Assembly: GCA_910587005.1 (NCBI GenBank) | Contig: CAJULB010000005.1 | Coordinates: 67,778-128,220, forward strand | Length of the DNA: 60,443 nucleotides | Reading direction: 5' to 3' | From: an uncultured Christensenellaceae bacterium | GTDB taxonomy: Bacteria > Bacillota > Clostridia > Christensenellales > Borkfalkiaceae | In this document: piece after piece, positions 25,827 to 33,647 of the stretch | Numbering within the stretch: position 1 is the stretch's first letter | Layout of the letters: the number at the start of each line of letters is the position of its first letter | Made by a program: the position numbers and the translations under genes | The notes under the pieces: generated by a model | Databases searched by the model: none | The model's input: only the letters and a program-made list of their open reading frames with translations | What the model was told of the DNA's origin: nothing

Positions 25827-26498
25827 TTGGTTAAAATTCTTGTCGTAGACGACGATAAAACTATCAACTCGCTTGTGTGCAACGCGCTTGTCGGCGGAGG
25901 GTACGAGGCGTGCGGGTGCTTCAACGGCAAGCACGCGCTGGAAGCTATGGAAAACAGCGAATTCGATATGATTATAACGGACGTTATGATGCCTGAAATG
26001 GACGGCTTTGAATTTGTTAAAAGAGTAAGGCTTACGGATAAACAGATACCCGTGCTTTTTATGACCGCGTTGGACGATAAACCGTCCAAACAGCTCGGTT
26101 ACAGTATAGGGATAGACGATTACGTGGTTAAGCCGTTCGACTGCGATTTACTGCTTTTGCGGGTGGGCGCGCTTCTGCGCAGGGCGAATATCGAGCGCAG
26201 CCGCGAGCTTGTGGCGGGCAATCTGCGAATGAACAAGGACGAGCATACGGCGGTATGCAACGGCGGAGAAATTGCGCTTACCGTACGCGAATTCGATATT
26301 CTTTTTAAATTGCTTTCCTTTCCCAAACGAATTTTTACGCGGTCGCAGCTGATGGAAGAGTTCTGGGACTTCGACAGCTCGGCAACAAGCCGTACGGTGG
26401 ACGTTTACATAGTAAAACTGCGCGAAAAAACGGCAAAGTGCGACGGTTTTGAAATAGTAACCGTTCACGGGCTGGGTTATAAGGCGGTTATAAAATGA
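25827..26498 (+). CDS. OmpR/PhoB-family response regulator
   Basis: A 223-residue regulator. The receiver domain has the acidic pocket (VVDDDKT), the phospho-acceptor D52 in ITDVMMPEMDG, the Thr in LFMTAL and the Lys in VVKPFD. The C-terminal winged helix reads LTVREFDILFKLLSFPKRIFTRSQLMEEFW ... SRTVDVYIVKLREK ... VHGLGYKA. The start codon is TTG at 25827, six bases after AAAGGGGG; no ATG gives a complete receiver. It overlaps the kinase gene by 4 bp (ATGA). Two TTAACA repeats upstream suggest that it controls itself, and the same repeat array lies before the 28092 operon. Confidence 0.92.
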   Translation: MVKILVVDDDKTINSLVCNALVGGGYEACGCFNGKHALEAMENSEFDMIITDVMMPEMDGFEFVKRVRLTDKQIPVLFMTALDDKPSKQLGYSIGIDDYVVKPFDCDLLLLRVGALLRRANIERSRELVAGNLRMNKDEHTAVCNGGEIALTVREFDILFKLLSFPKRIFTRSQLMEEFWDFDSSATSRTVDVYIVKLREKTAKCDGFEIVTVHGLGYKAVIK

Positions 26499-27556
26499 AA
26501 AAGAAAAAGCTTTACAAAAACTCGGTAGTAAGCATAATTCTGTTTTTTGTTATCAACGCTGTTGCGGTAACTTCCGGCATAATGATTTACAGCGCGGTTG
26601 TAGACGGTTACGGCAACAACGAGGACGTTGTTTTCTGGTCGGTATTCGGCACTATATGTCTGCTTTCTGTAATAACCACCGTGGCAAACTGGGTTCACCG
26701 TAAATTTATGGTTGAAAAGCCCGTTAACCGCATACTCGACGCCACCGATAAGGTTGCAAAGGGCGATTTTTCCGTGCGGTTCGATATAGAACATTCCTTT
26801 AAAAGCTATAACGAATACGATTATATAATGGAAAACTTCAATAAAATGACCGCGCAGCTTTCCAAAACCGAGGTTTTGCATACGGATTTTATTTCCAACG
26901 TTTCGCACGAGATTAAATCCCCGCTTTTGGTTATTCAGAACTGCGCAAGCTATTTACAGCAACCCGAAATTGACGAGGCAACGCGAATTAAATACGCGCA
27001 AACGCTTTCTTCGGCGTCAAAGCGTATTACGGGGCTTATAAACAACGTTTTAAAGCTGAACAAGCTTGAAAACAACGAATTAAAGCAGGAATACGAGGAG
27101 TTCGACCTGTCGGAGGCGTTTATGCGCGCCGTTATAGACTTTGAGGACTTGTTTGAAGAAAAGAAGCTTACGCTCGACTGCGATATAGAGGAGGGGGTTA
27201 AAATCGTTTCGCTTCCGTCATGTCTTGAAACGGTGTGGAACAATCTGCTTTCAAACGCGGTCAAATTCACGCCCGAGGGCGGAAAAATTTCCGTTTCGTT
27301 AAAGCGCGCCGACGGAAAAGTAAGGGTTAAAGTGGAGGATACGGGTTGCGGTATTCCCTCGGAAACGGGCGCGCGCATCTTCGAAAAATTTTATCAGGGC
27401 GATACCTCGCACTCGCAGGAGGGCAACGGACTGGGGCTTGCGCTCGTCAAAAAGATAATTGACGTTACGGGCGGTGAAATTTCGGTTGAAAGCGAGGTTG
27501 GAAAAGGCTCGGCGTTTTGTATAACGCTGGACGCGGGGGCGGAAAATGGCAGATAA
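26495..27556 (+). CDS. Membrane sensor histidine kinase
   Basis: The 353-residue partner of the upstream regulator. Two membrane helices (about 9-34 and 46-66) enclose a very short external loop of about ten residues, so it probably senses the membrane or a partner protein rather than a soluble ligand. A HAMP domain follows (NRILDATDKVAKGDFSVRF), then the H-box FISNVSHEIKSPL (His138), N-box WNNLLSNAVKFTPEGG, G1 VEDTGCGIP and G2 GNGLGLALVKKI. Its 3' end overlaps the next small membrane-protein gene by 11 bp. The short loop resembles intramembrane-sensing kinases. Confidence 0.9.
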   Translation: MKKKKLYKNSVVSIILFFVINAVAVTSGIMIYSAVVDGYGNNEDVVFWSVFGTICLLSVITTVANWVHRKFMVEKPVNRILDATDKVAKGDFSVRFDIEHSFKSYNEYDYIMENFNKMTAQLSKTEVLHTDFISNVSHEIKSPLLVIQNCASYLQQPEIDEATRIKYAQTLSSASKRITGLINNVLKLNKLENNELKQEYEEFDLSEAFMRAVIDFEDLFEEKKLTLDCDIEEGVKIVSLPSCLETVWNNLLSNAVKFTPEGGKISVSLKRADGKVRVKVEDTGCGIPSETGARIFEKFYQGDTSHSQEGNGLGLALVKKIIDVTGGEISVESEVGKGSAFCITLDAGAENGR

Positions 27557-27926
27557 ATTCAACTATACTTACACGGCGCCGACCGAAAGCGAGCGCAGGG
27601 AAATAGAGGAAATAAGGCGGCAATACGCCGCGGACGGACAAACGGACGATAAGCTTAAACGGCTTAGAAGGCTTGACAAGCTTGTGAACTTTCCGCCGAG
27701 GATAGCCGCGGGACTTACCATAGCCGCGGGGGTGCTTATTTTCGGCGCGGGAATGGCGCTTTGTCTGCAATGGGCGCTGTACGGCTGGGGAATAGCGGTT
27801 TCCGCAGTGGGCGCGGCGGCGCTCGGGGCAAGCTATCCGCTTTACAAATTCGTTTTGAAGAGGAATAAAAAGCGGTTCGGGCAGGAGATTATAGAGCTAA
27901 GCGACGAGCTTTTGAAAATGGAATAA
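27546..27926 (+). CDS. Small two-helix membrane protein (paralogue of the 28092 product)
   Basis: A protein of 126 residues. A charged N-terminal half (ESERREIEEIRRQYAADGQ, DDKLKRLRRLDKLV) precedes two membrane helices (PPRIAAGLTIAAGVLIFGAG, YGWGIAVSAVGAAALGASYP) and an amphipathic tail ending EIIELSDELLKME. It overlaps the kinase gene, so it is part of the two-component operon. Clostridial relatives are often labelled dihydropteridine reductase in databases, without visible support. I assign no enzymatic role; an accessory or sensor partner of the kinase is possible. Confidence 0.75.
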   Translation: MADKFNYTYTAPTESERREIEEIRRQYAADGQTDDKLKRLRRLDKLVNFPPRIAAGLTIAAGVLIFGAGMALCLQWALYGWGIAVSAVGAAALGASYPLYKFVLKRNKKRFGQEIIELSDELLKME

Positions 27927-27949
27927 AAATTTGCAAACATTCTTCAGCG

Positions 27950-27979
27950 GAACGCCTGTAAAAAGGGCGTTCTTTTTTA
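27950..27979 (+). terminator. Terminator of the two-component operon
   Basis: GAACGCC (27950-27956) pairs with GGCGTTC (27966-27972), followed by TTTTTTATTTTT. Confidence 0.8.
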
Positions 27980-27982
27980 TTT

Positions 27983-28036
27983 TTAACAAAAGTTTAACAA
28001 AGCGCTTACGATTAACTTACAAACGTTTAGTAAAAT
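27983..28036 (+). promoter_or_regulatory. Four-repeat PhoP-type box and promoter of the 28092 operon
   Basis: TTAACA at 27983 and 27994, then CTTACG at 28005 and CTTACA at 28016, all on the same 11-bp phase. A -10 TAAAAT lies at 28031-28036 with no good -35. This matches a PhoP/PhoB-type activated promoter and the shorter array before the response-regulator gene. Confidence 0.6.
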
Positions 28037-28091
28037 TTAAACATAAGCAGTTTAAAATGCGTTTGTAAATAAAATTCAAGGAGATAAATTT

Positions 28092-28466
28092 ATGAACACT
28101 AACGTACAAACCGCTTATGCGCAAAAAATCAATGCGGAGTACTTGCCCGCGCAGACAACTAAGCTTGACGAGCTGAAAAAGCTTGACAAAAAGGTTAAAC
28201 AGCCCGCGCTGATAACCGCTGTTTCAGTAGGCGTTGCAGGCGCGCTTGTTCTGGGCACGGGTATGTGCCTTTCGCTTAAAGTTATAGGCGATATGTTCGC
28301 TTTGGGGATAGTTGTAGGGTGCGTCGGAATCGCCGTTTGCATTGCAAATTATTTTATATATAAGGCTGTTTTAAAGGCGCGCAAAAAGAAGTACGGCGAA
28401 AAGATAGTGGAGCTTAGCGGCGAGCTTTTAAACGAAGCGAACGGCATCGCAGAGGCAGACGCTTAA
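28092..28466 (+). CDS. Small two-helix membrane protein
   Basis: This 124-residue protein is a paralogue of the 27546 product: LDELKKLDKKVKQPALI aligns with LRRLDKLVNFPPRIA, followed by two membrane helices (TAVSVGVAGALVLGTGMCLS, MFALGIVVGCVGIAVCIANY) and the ending KKYGEKIVELSGELL. It has AAGGAG upstream. It begins a probable operon with the glycosyltransferase (26-bp gap), the PlsY-like gene and the CmpB-like gene, driven by the PhoP-type promoter. Its role is unknown. Confidence 0.75.
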   Translation: MNTNVQTAYAQKINAEYLPAQTTKLDELKKLDKKVKQPALITAVSVGVAGALVLGTGMCLSLKVIGDMFALGIVVGCVGIAVCIANYFIYKAVLKARKKKYGEKIVELSGELLNEANGIAEADA

Positions 28467-28492
28467 ATTAAACTTCCGCCGTAAGGTGAATT

Positions 28493-29698
28493 ATGAAAAT
28501 TCTTATTTTAAGCTGCGGCACGGGCGAGGGGCACAACAGCGCCGCCCGAGCCGTTGAAGAAAATTTATTAAAACGCAATATTTTCTGCGAAGTAAAGGAC
28601 GTTGTGTCTTTCAGAAGCGAAAAGGCGCAAAAAAAGGTTTCGGCAACCTATTCCGCGGTGATAACCAAAGCGCCCGCGCTGTTCGGAACGGCGTACGTTT
28701 TAGGCGGACTGTACGACAGACTGAAACTGCCTTCGCCTATATACTGCGCAAATGCGAAATGCGCGGAAAAGCTGTACCGCTACATAGCGTCAAACGGCTT
28801 TAACTGCGTGATATGCACGCACCTTTTTGCTATGGAGGCGATGACTGCCGTGCGCAAAGGGTTTGACTGCGGGGTTTTGGTTTACGGAATTTTGACCGAC
28901 TATACCGCAATTCCGTTTTATAAGGACTGCGTGCTGGACGGGTGGTTTGTTCCCAACGCGGAAGCGCAGTCACAGCTTGAAAAGAGGGGTATTTCAAAGC
29001 GCATTATTCACCGCACGGGCATACCCGTCAGCGAAAAATTCCGCACGGAAATTACAAAGAGCGCGGCGCGCGAAGCTTTAAATCTTCCGCAGGATAAAAA
29101 GATTATCACCGTTGCCGCTGGCAGCGCGGGGTGCGGTAAAATAATAAAGCTGTGCAAAAGGTTTGATAAAGAGCTTGACGCGGGGTATAAGGTTTTGGTG
29201 TTTCCCGCAAAAAATCGTAAGCTGAAGGAAAGGCTGGTTAAAAGCTTCGGCGCAAACCCTAAGTTTATTACGGTTGATTTTACGCCCGATATTCATTTGT
29301 ATTTTAAAGCGGCGGACGCCGTTCTTACAAAGGCGGGCGGGCTTTCCAGTACGGAGGCGGCGGTTGTGAACGTGCCGGTAATTCACATAAAAAGTCTGTA
29401 CGGCTGTGAAACCGCGAACGTTAAATACTTTTTGAAAAACGGACTTTCCGTAAGCGCAAAAACCGCAAAAAAGGCGGTAAAAGCCGTTAAACAACTGCTT
29501 GCGGACAGCAATTGCACCCGCAATATGCTTGATTTACAGCGTATTTTTATTAATTGCTACGCGGCTGACAGTATTACGGAAAAAATTACGGAGGAGGCGG
29601 AAAATGGAAGCGTTGCTGTGGACGGTCTTTATTTTGGGCGGTTTTCTTGCGGGCGGGATAATGTTTTGCAGGTTTGTCCCGAAGCTGATAACGGGTAA
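28493..29698 (+). CDS. Diacylglycerol glycosyltransferase-like (MGDG synthase/UgtP family)
   Basis: GT28-type glycosyltransferase of 401 residues, expected to move a sugar from a nucleotide donor to diacylglycerol at the inner membrane face. The N-terminal lipid-binding half starts ILILSCGTGEGHNSAARAVEE, a strong MGDG-synthase hallmark, and has VICTHLFAMEAM and YGILTDYTAI. The C-terminal donor half has TVAAGSAGCGKIIKL and the sugar-nucleotide site DAVLTKAGGLSSTEAAVVNVPVI. The family normally ends soon after ...KITEEA; the last 35 residues (from about 29594) look unrelated and overlap the next gene in another frame, suggesting a lost stop codon. AAGGTG lies before the ATG. Confidence 0.88.
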   Translation: MKILILSCGTGEGHNSAARAVEENLLKRNIFCEVKDVVSFRSEKAQKKVSATYSAVITKAPALFGTAYVLGGLYDRLKLPSPIYCANAKCAEKLYRYIASNGFNCVICTHLFAMEAMTAVRKGFDCGVLVYGILTDYTAIPFYKDCVLDGWFVPNAEAQSQLEKRGISKRIIHRTGIPVSEKFRTEITKSAAREALNLPQDKKIITVAAGSAGCGKIIKLCKRFDKELDAGYKVLVFPAKNRKLKERLVKSFGANPKFITVDFTPDIHLYFKAADAVLTKAGGLSSTEAAVVNVPVIHIKSLYGCETANVKYFLKNGLSVSAKTAKKAVKAVKQLLADSNCTRNMLDLQRIFINCYAADSITEKITEEAENGSVAVDGLYFGRFSCGRDNVLQVCPEADNG

Positions 29699-30245
29699 AG
29701 ACGTTTGCGAACTTTCGGATGACGGCAACCCCGGCGCGTTTAACGTGTTCAAGCACTGCGGGGCTAAGGTAGGCTGTTTATGTCTGTTTCTGGACGCATT
29801 GAAGGGATTTGCCCCCGTACTATGCGCAGGTTTTATATTAAATACGGAAAGTTATCTGTTTTCGCTTGTGATATTTGCACCCGTTTTAGGGCACGCGGCG
29901 GGGGTGTTTAACCGCTTTCGCGGAGGAAAATGTATAGCGGTTTCGTTCGGGGTTATGTTCGGGCTTATTCCTGTAACTTACTGGGGCATAATACTGCTTG
30001 CCGTGCTGTATATTCTGTTCTCGCTTGTCAAAATAAGCTCCAACAGAATAAGAAGTATTATAGTTTATTCGCTGTTTTTGCTTGCAAGCGCAATAATTAT
30101 GAATGTTTTCGGCTTTCACACTGCCGCTGTCGGGTGCGGATTGATTTCGCTTACGGCGGTTGCAAAGCATTTAACGGCCGTTAAACCGTTGCGGGACGTA
30201 AGGGCGGATACTGAATTGACGGAGTTTTCGCATAATGATAAATAG
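29604..30245 (+). CDS. PlsY-like glycerol-3-phosphate acyltransferase, divergent
   Basis: PlsY moves an acyl group from acyl-phosphate to glycerol-3-phosphate, the first step of phospholipid synthesis. The 213-residue product has at least five membrane segments. It keeps the motifs DGNPGAFNVFKHCGAKVG (family SGNxGATNVxRxxG) and DALKG. The glycine-rich third motif reads GGKCIAVSFG instead of GGKGVAT. ATG at 29604 follows GGAGG and is the true start. The gene begins inside the glycosyltransferase frame (95-bp overlap). The changed motifs mean that activity or substrate may differ; a second, canonical PlsY probably exists elsewhere. Confidence 0.8.
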   Translation: MEALLWTVFILGGFLAGGIMFCRFVPKLITGKDVCELSDDGNPGAFNVFKHCGAKVGCLCLFLDALKGFAPVLCAGFILNTESYLFSLVIFAPVLGHAAGVFNRFRGGKCIAVSFGVMFGLIPVTYWGIILLAVLYILFSLVKISSNRIRSIIVYSLFLLASAIIMNVFGFHTAAVGCGLISLTAVAKHLTAVKPLRDVRADTELTEFSHNDK

Positions 30246-30936
30246 TACAAAGCTTTTGACCAACGAGCTTGAAAAAGTGGGTTTCCGCCCCGTATATGTG
30301 CCTGTTAACGAAAAAAAACGACTGAAAGTTTTCGGCGTTGAGTTTGTTTATTTATATCTTTTCGGAATAGCCGTTGCGGGCGTGGGCTGGCTTGCGGAAA
30401 ATCTTGCAAGGCTGTTTACGCAGGGGATATGGGACTGCCGTTTTCACCTTTTGCCCTTTATTTCGCCGTACGCGCTGATACCGTTCGCCTTTCGGATTTT
30501 GCTGGGCGACCCCGATAAAATCGCTTTTTTCGGGCACAGGGTTTTTAAAGCGGAAAACAGAAAAACGGCGGTTTTATCAAATATTTTATGTCTTTCGCTA
30601 ATCTGCGGGGCGGTATTTTTGGGCGAGCTTGCAATAGGCAATATGTGGGAAAAATTCTTCGGCGTTCAGCTTTGGAACTATTCGTCTTTTCCCTTGCAGG
30701 TCACGCAGTACGCGGGGCTTGTGCCCTCGCTTGCATACGGCGGAGGGGCGTACCTGATTTTCAGACTTGTTTACAAGCCCGTGTTAAAGCTCCTGCAAAA
30801 TAAGGTGAATTTTAAAATTGCCAAGGCAATATGCTGTACTTTGGGCGTTGCTATCGTTCTTGATACGCTTGCAATGTCATTACAGATTATTATATTGAAG
30901 CAGCCGCCCGTGTACTGGTCGGTCAAGGTATGGTAA
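30235..30936 (+). CDS. CmpB-like polytopic membrane protein (putative ABC transporter type IV family)
   Basis: The product has 233 residues and five or six membrane segments. The stretch LWNYSSFPLQVTQYAGLVPSLAYG is the signature of the CmpB / 'putative ABC-transporter type IV' family, usually written WDYSxxPxNxxGxxxLxxSxxWG. The family name is only a database label; no ATPase partner is here and the function is unknown. It overlaps the PlsY-like gene by 11 bp and ends the lipid operon, so a membrane-lipid role is suggested by position only. Confidence 0.75.
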   Translation: MINSTKLLTNELEKVGFRPVYVPVNEKKRLKVFGVEFVYLYLFGIAVAGVGWLAENLARLFTQGIWDCRFHLLPFISPYALIPFAFRILLGDPDKIAFFGHRVFKAENRKTAVLSNILCLSLICGAVFLGELAIGNMWEKFFGVQLWNYSSFPLQVTQYAGLVPSLAYGGGAYLIFRLVYKPVLKLLQNKVNFKIAKAICCTLGVAIVLDTLAMSLQIIILKQPPVYWSVKVW

Positions 30937-30974
30937 ACGCGTCTGCAAGCGTTTCCGCATTCTATTAACGGTAA

Positions 30975-31011
30975 AAAATAAGCCCCCGAAGGCGCGCAAG
31001 CCTTCGGGGGC
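30975..31011 (-). terminator. Terminator between convergent genes
   Basis: GCCCCCGAAGGC (30982-30993) pairs with GCCTTCGGGGGC (31000-31011). The clear T-tract (TATTTTTTA) is on the minus strand, so it mainly ends the SDR gene, and probably the plus-strand operon too. Confidence 0.8.
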
Positions 31012-31025
31012 GTTCTCAATTAAAA

Positions 31026-31826
31026 TTATTTGGGCTGTTTGCCGATATATGCAAGAATTCCTCCGTCAACGTAAAGAATATGTCCGTTGACCGCGTTGGA
31101 AGCGTCGGAAGCGAGGAATACCGCGGGGCCTGCAAGCTCGTCAGCTTCAAGCCATCTGCCCGCGGGGGTTTTCGCTATAATAAAGCTGTCGAAGGGATGG
31201 CGGCTTCCGTCGGGCTGTTTTTCACGCAAGGGCGCGGTCTGCGGGGTTGCTATATAGCCGGGGCCTATGCCGTTGCACTGAATGTTGTATTCGCCGTATT
31301 CCGAGCAGATGTTTCTTGTCAGCATTTTAAGTCCGCCCTTAGCCGCGGCGTATGCGGAAACGGTTTCTCTGCCCAGCTCGGACATCATAGAACAGATGTT
31401 GATTATTTTGCCGTGGCCCTTTTTAATCATTGAGGGAATAACGGCTTTGGACACAATAAACGGTCCGTTGAGGTCTATGTCAATAACCTGTCTGAACTGC
31501 GCGGCTGTCATTTCGCACATAGGTATGCGCTTGATGATGCCTGCGTTGTTTACAAGTATGTCGATTACGCCGACTTCTTTTTCGATTTTCTTAACCATAG
31601 CGTTTACGCCGTCCTCGTCGGTAACGTCGCAAACGTAGCCGTGGGCTTTAATGCCCTCTTCCTTGTAAGCGGCAAGCCCTTTTTCAACGAGGTCTTTGTT
31701 GATGTCGTTGAAAACAATTGTCGCGCCCGCTTTTGCAAGTCCCGTTGCAATGGCAAAGCCTATGCCGTACGACGCGCCCGTTACAAGCGCCACTTTTCCG
31801 TCAAGTCTGAAATCCTTCATTTCCAT
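31026..31826 (-). CDS. SDR oxidoreductase, gluconate 5-dehydrogenase / KduD type
   Basis: A classical short-chain dehydrogenase of 266 residues. It has the NAD(P) site TGASYGIGFA, NNAG, the catalytic Ser in ICSMMSELG, YAAAK (Tyr-x3-Lys) and the C-terminal GGILAY. The pattern RLDGKVALVTGASYGIG ... IPMCEMTAAQFRQVIDIDLNGPF ... YIATPQTAPLREKQPDGSRHPF is typical of gluconate 5-dehydrogenase and 2-dehydro-3-deoxygluconate 5-dehydrogenase (KduD). KduD reduces the diketo sugar acid from pectin lyase products to 2-keto-3-deoxygluconate. With pectin enzymes 7-16 kb away, the KduD reading is attractive but not proven. AAGGAG lies 11 nt before the ATG at 31826. Confidence 0.85.
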   Translation of the reverse strand: MEMKDFRLDGKVALVTGASYGIGFAIATGLAKAGATIVFNDINKDLVEKGLAAYKEEGIKAHGYVCDVTDEDGVNAMVKKIEKEVGVIDILVNNAGIIKRIPMCEMTAAQFRQVIDIDLNGPFIVSKAVIPSMIKKGHGKIINICSMMSELGRETVSAYAAAKGGLKMLTRNICSEYGEYNIQCNGIGPGYIATPQTAPLREKQPDGSRHPFDSFIIAKTPAGRWLEADELAGPAVFLASDASNAVNGHILYVDGGILAYIGKQPK

Positions 31827-31953
31827 AAAAAGAAAAACTCCTTATCAATTTTATTATGCCCGCATTATAACATATTTATTTAATTTTGTACAGAGCAATT
31901 TGGAAAATTTTACCTTTGTATTTTGTCGGTTGGTTATGCAATGGGCTTAAATA

Positions 31954-31982
31954 TTGACTTTTGCGGAGAGGTATGGTATAAA
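31954..31982 (+). promoter_or_regulatory. Promoter of the dGTPase gene (leaderless layout)
   Basis: TTGACT (31954-31959), 17 bp, TATAAA (31977-31982) with TG at 31974-31975. The RNA start near 31989 falls on the ATG at 31991. Confidence 0.75.
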
Positions 31983-31990
31983 TTTATAGT

Positions 31991-33229
31991 ATGAAAACCT
32001 ATTCCGAAGAACAGATTGCGGAATTCAATAAAATTTCCGCGGATTTGGAAAATTTATATTCGCCGTACGCATGCAGAAACGCGCAGGCGGTAAGACCGTA
32101 TTTTTCCAGAAGATACGAAAACGAAGCGCTCCGTTCGCAGTACTCGGTGGACGTGGACAAAATTATCCACAGTCCGTTTTTCAACCGCGGAAGCGACAAA
32201 ACGCAGGTTTTTTCGTTCTTTAAAAACGATGATATAACAAGGCGGTCGGCGCACGTTCAGCTTGTTTCGCGCATTGCCCGCACAATCGGCAAGGCTTTAA
32301 GGCTTAACCTTGATTTAATCGAGGCGATTGCAATCGGGCACGATATAGGACACACGCCGTTCGGGCACAAGGGCGAACACTTTTTAAACGGGCTTTACAA
32401 TAAAAACACGGGCAGATATTTCAACCACAACGTGCACAGCGTAAGGGTTTTGCAGACGCTTTCGGGGTGCAACCTCACCTTGCAGACGGTTGACGGAATT
32501 TTGTGCCACTGCGGTGAAAAGGTGAACGAAAGGTACGAGCCGAACTCACTTAAAACCTTTGAAGAATTCAACGCGTTGCTTGAAAGGTGCTACACGGACG
32601 AAAAGGTGATAGGCACGCTTCGCCCCTCGACAATGGAAGGGTGCGTTGTCAGAATAAGCGATATGATTGCTTACCTCGGCAAGGACAGGCAGGACGCGGC
32701 TCGGCTGAAAATGGAAATAGAGTACGGCGAAAGCGCAATAGGCGTTTCTAATTCGGAAATTATTTTCAACGTTATAGGCGATATTGTCGCAAACAGCATG
32801 GGCAAGCCGTATTTGTCGCTTAGCGCGGACGTGTTCGAAGCGCTTAAAAGCAGTCAGCGGGAAAACAACGAAAAAATTTATCAGGTAAAGGAAGTGACCG
32901 AGCAGTACGATACGGTTGTAAAGCCTATGATGGGAAAGCTGTATTGCAGATTTCTGGACGATATTGCTAAAAGGGATACCGGTTCGCTTATTTTTCAAAG
33001 CCATATTTTACATAAAATTTACGGCTCGGCTTACCGCGAACGCGAAAAAGAAAAGGGCGCAGAGGTTGATTTGTACGATTTGAATAAGTACCGCCTTGAC
33101 AAGCCCGACGACATAGTCGTAGATTTTATTGCGAGTATGACCGACGATTACTTTTTGGAAGCGTTCAGGCATCTTTTCCCCGGCGATAAACTGAACAAAA
33201 AGGTAAGGTTTACCGATTATTTCGATTAA
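31991..33229 (+). CDS. dgt: dGTPase-like HD-domain dNTP triphosphohydrolase
   Basis: HD-superfamily hydrolase of 412 residues that removes tripolyphosphate from dNTPs. The metal site is clear: an early His in RRSAHVQLVSRIARTIG, the His-Asp pair in AIAIGHDIGHTPFGHKGE, and further FNHNVHSVRVLQ. The family's VVRISDMIAYLGKD is also present. The predicted RNA start is one or two bases before the ATG, and no Shine-Dalgarno or alternative internal start exists before the HD core, so leaderless translation is likely. It is monocistronic with a 16-bp-stem terminator. The exact nucleotide preference is unknown. Confidence 0.88.
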   Translation: MKTYSEEQIAEFNKISADLENLYSPYACRNAQAVRPYFSRRYENEALRSQYSVDVDKIIHSPFFNRGSDKTQVFSFFKNDDITRRSAHVQLVSRIARTIGKALRLNLDLIEAIAIGHDIGHTPFGHKGEHFLNGLYNKNTGRYFNHNVHSVRVLQTLSGCNLTLQTVDGILCHCGEKVNERYEPNSLKTFEEFNALLERCYTDEKVIGTLRPSTMEGCVVRISDMIAYLGKDRQDAARLKMEIEYGESAIGVSNSEIIFNVIGDIVANSMGKPYLSLSADVFEALKSSQRENNEKIYQVKEVTEQYDTVVKPMMGKLYCRFLDDIAKRDTGSLIFQSHILHKIYGSAYREREKEKGAEVDLYDLNKYRLDKPDDIVVDFIASMTDDYFLEAFRHLFPGDKLNKKVRFTDYFD

Positions 33230-33245
33230 ATTAAGAATATAAATA

Positions 33246-33290
33246 CACAGCGCGCAACGGCGGAAAAGCCGTTGCGCGCTGTGCTTTCTG
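33246..33290 (+). terminator. Terminator after dgt
   Basis: A perfect 16-bp stem pairs CACAGCGCGCAACGGC (33246-33261) with GCCGTTGCGCGCTGTG (33268-33283). The T-tract is weak (CTTTCT). Confidence 0.75.
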
Positions 33291-33412
33291 GCGGAAAATA
33301 CGGCAAAAATGTAAACTGATTTCATTTTGTGTTAAAATTTATAATTATACAGAAAAAAATTTTTAAAATTTAAATTTATTCATTTTTTATTACTTTATTT
33401 TGTATTAATTAT

Positions 33413-33441
33413 TGACAGATTATATTTATTATGTTAACATT
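33413..33441 (+). promoter_or_regulatory. Promoter of the 33725 lipoprotein gene
   Basis: TTGACA (33413-33418), 17 bp, TAACAT (33436-33441) with an extended TG. It leaves a long leader of about 275 nt in very AT-rich DNA. Confidence 0.65.
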
Positions 33442-33582
33442 ATATTCATAAACAAATTACAATATTTTGCATAAATTAGTTTATTATTCAACTAAGCGGT
33501 TATAAATGTATAAAAATTTGCATATTTTATCAAAAATCAGGCAAGCGTTTAAAACCGTAGCGAATATATTCATAAAATCAAA

Positions 33583-33647
33583 GTCCGTTTTGGAAAACAG
33601 CGGACGGGACTGTTTTTTTACAGTCTTGCAATGCAGGTACCTGCATT
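33583..33647 (+). promoter_or_regulatory. Triple-hairpin leader element
   Basis: Three stems in a row: GTCCG/CGGAC (33583-33605), GACTGT/ACAGTC (33608-33625) and the 18-bp palindrome AATGCAGGTACCTGCATT (33630-33647). About 65 nt later comes AAGGAG and the start codon. The plan resembles the other three secreted-protein leaders. Confidence 0.5.
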
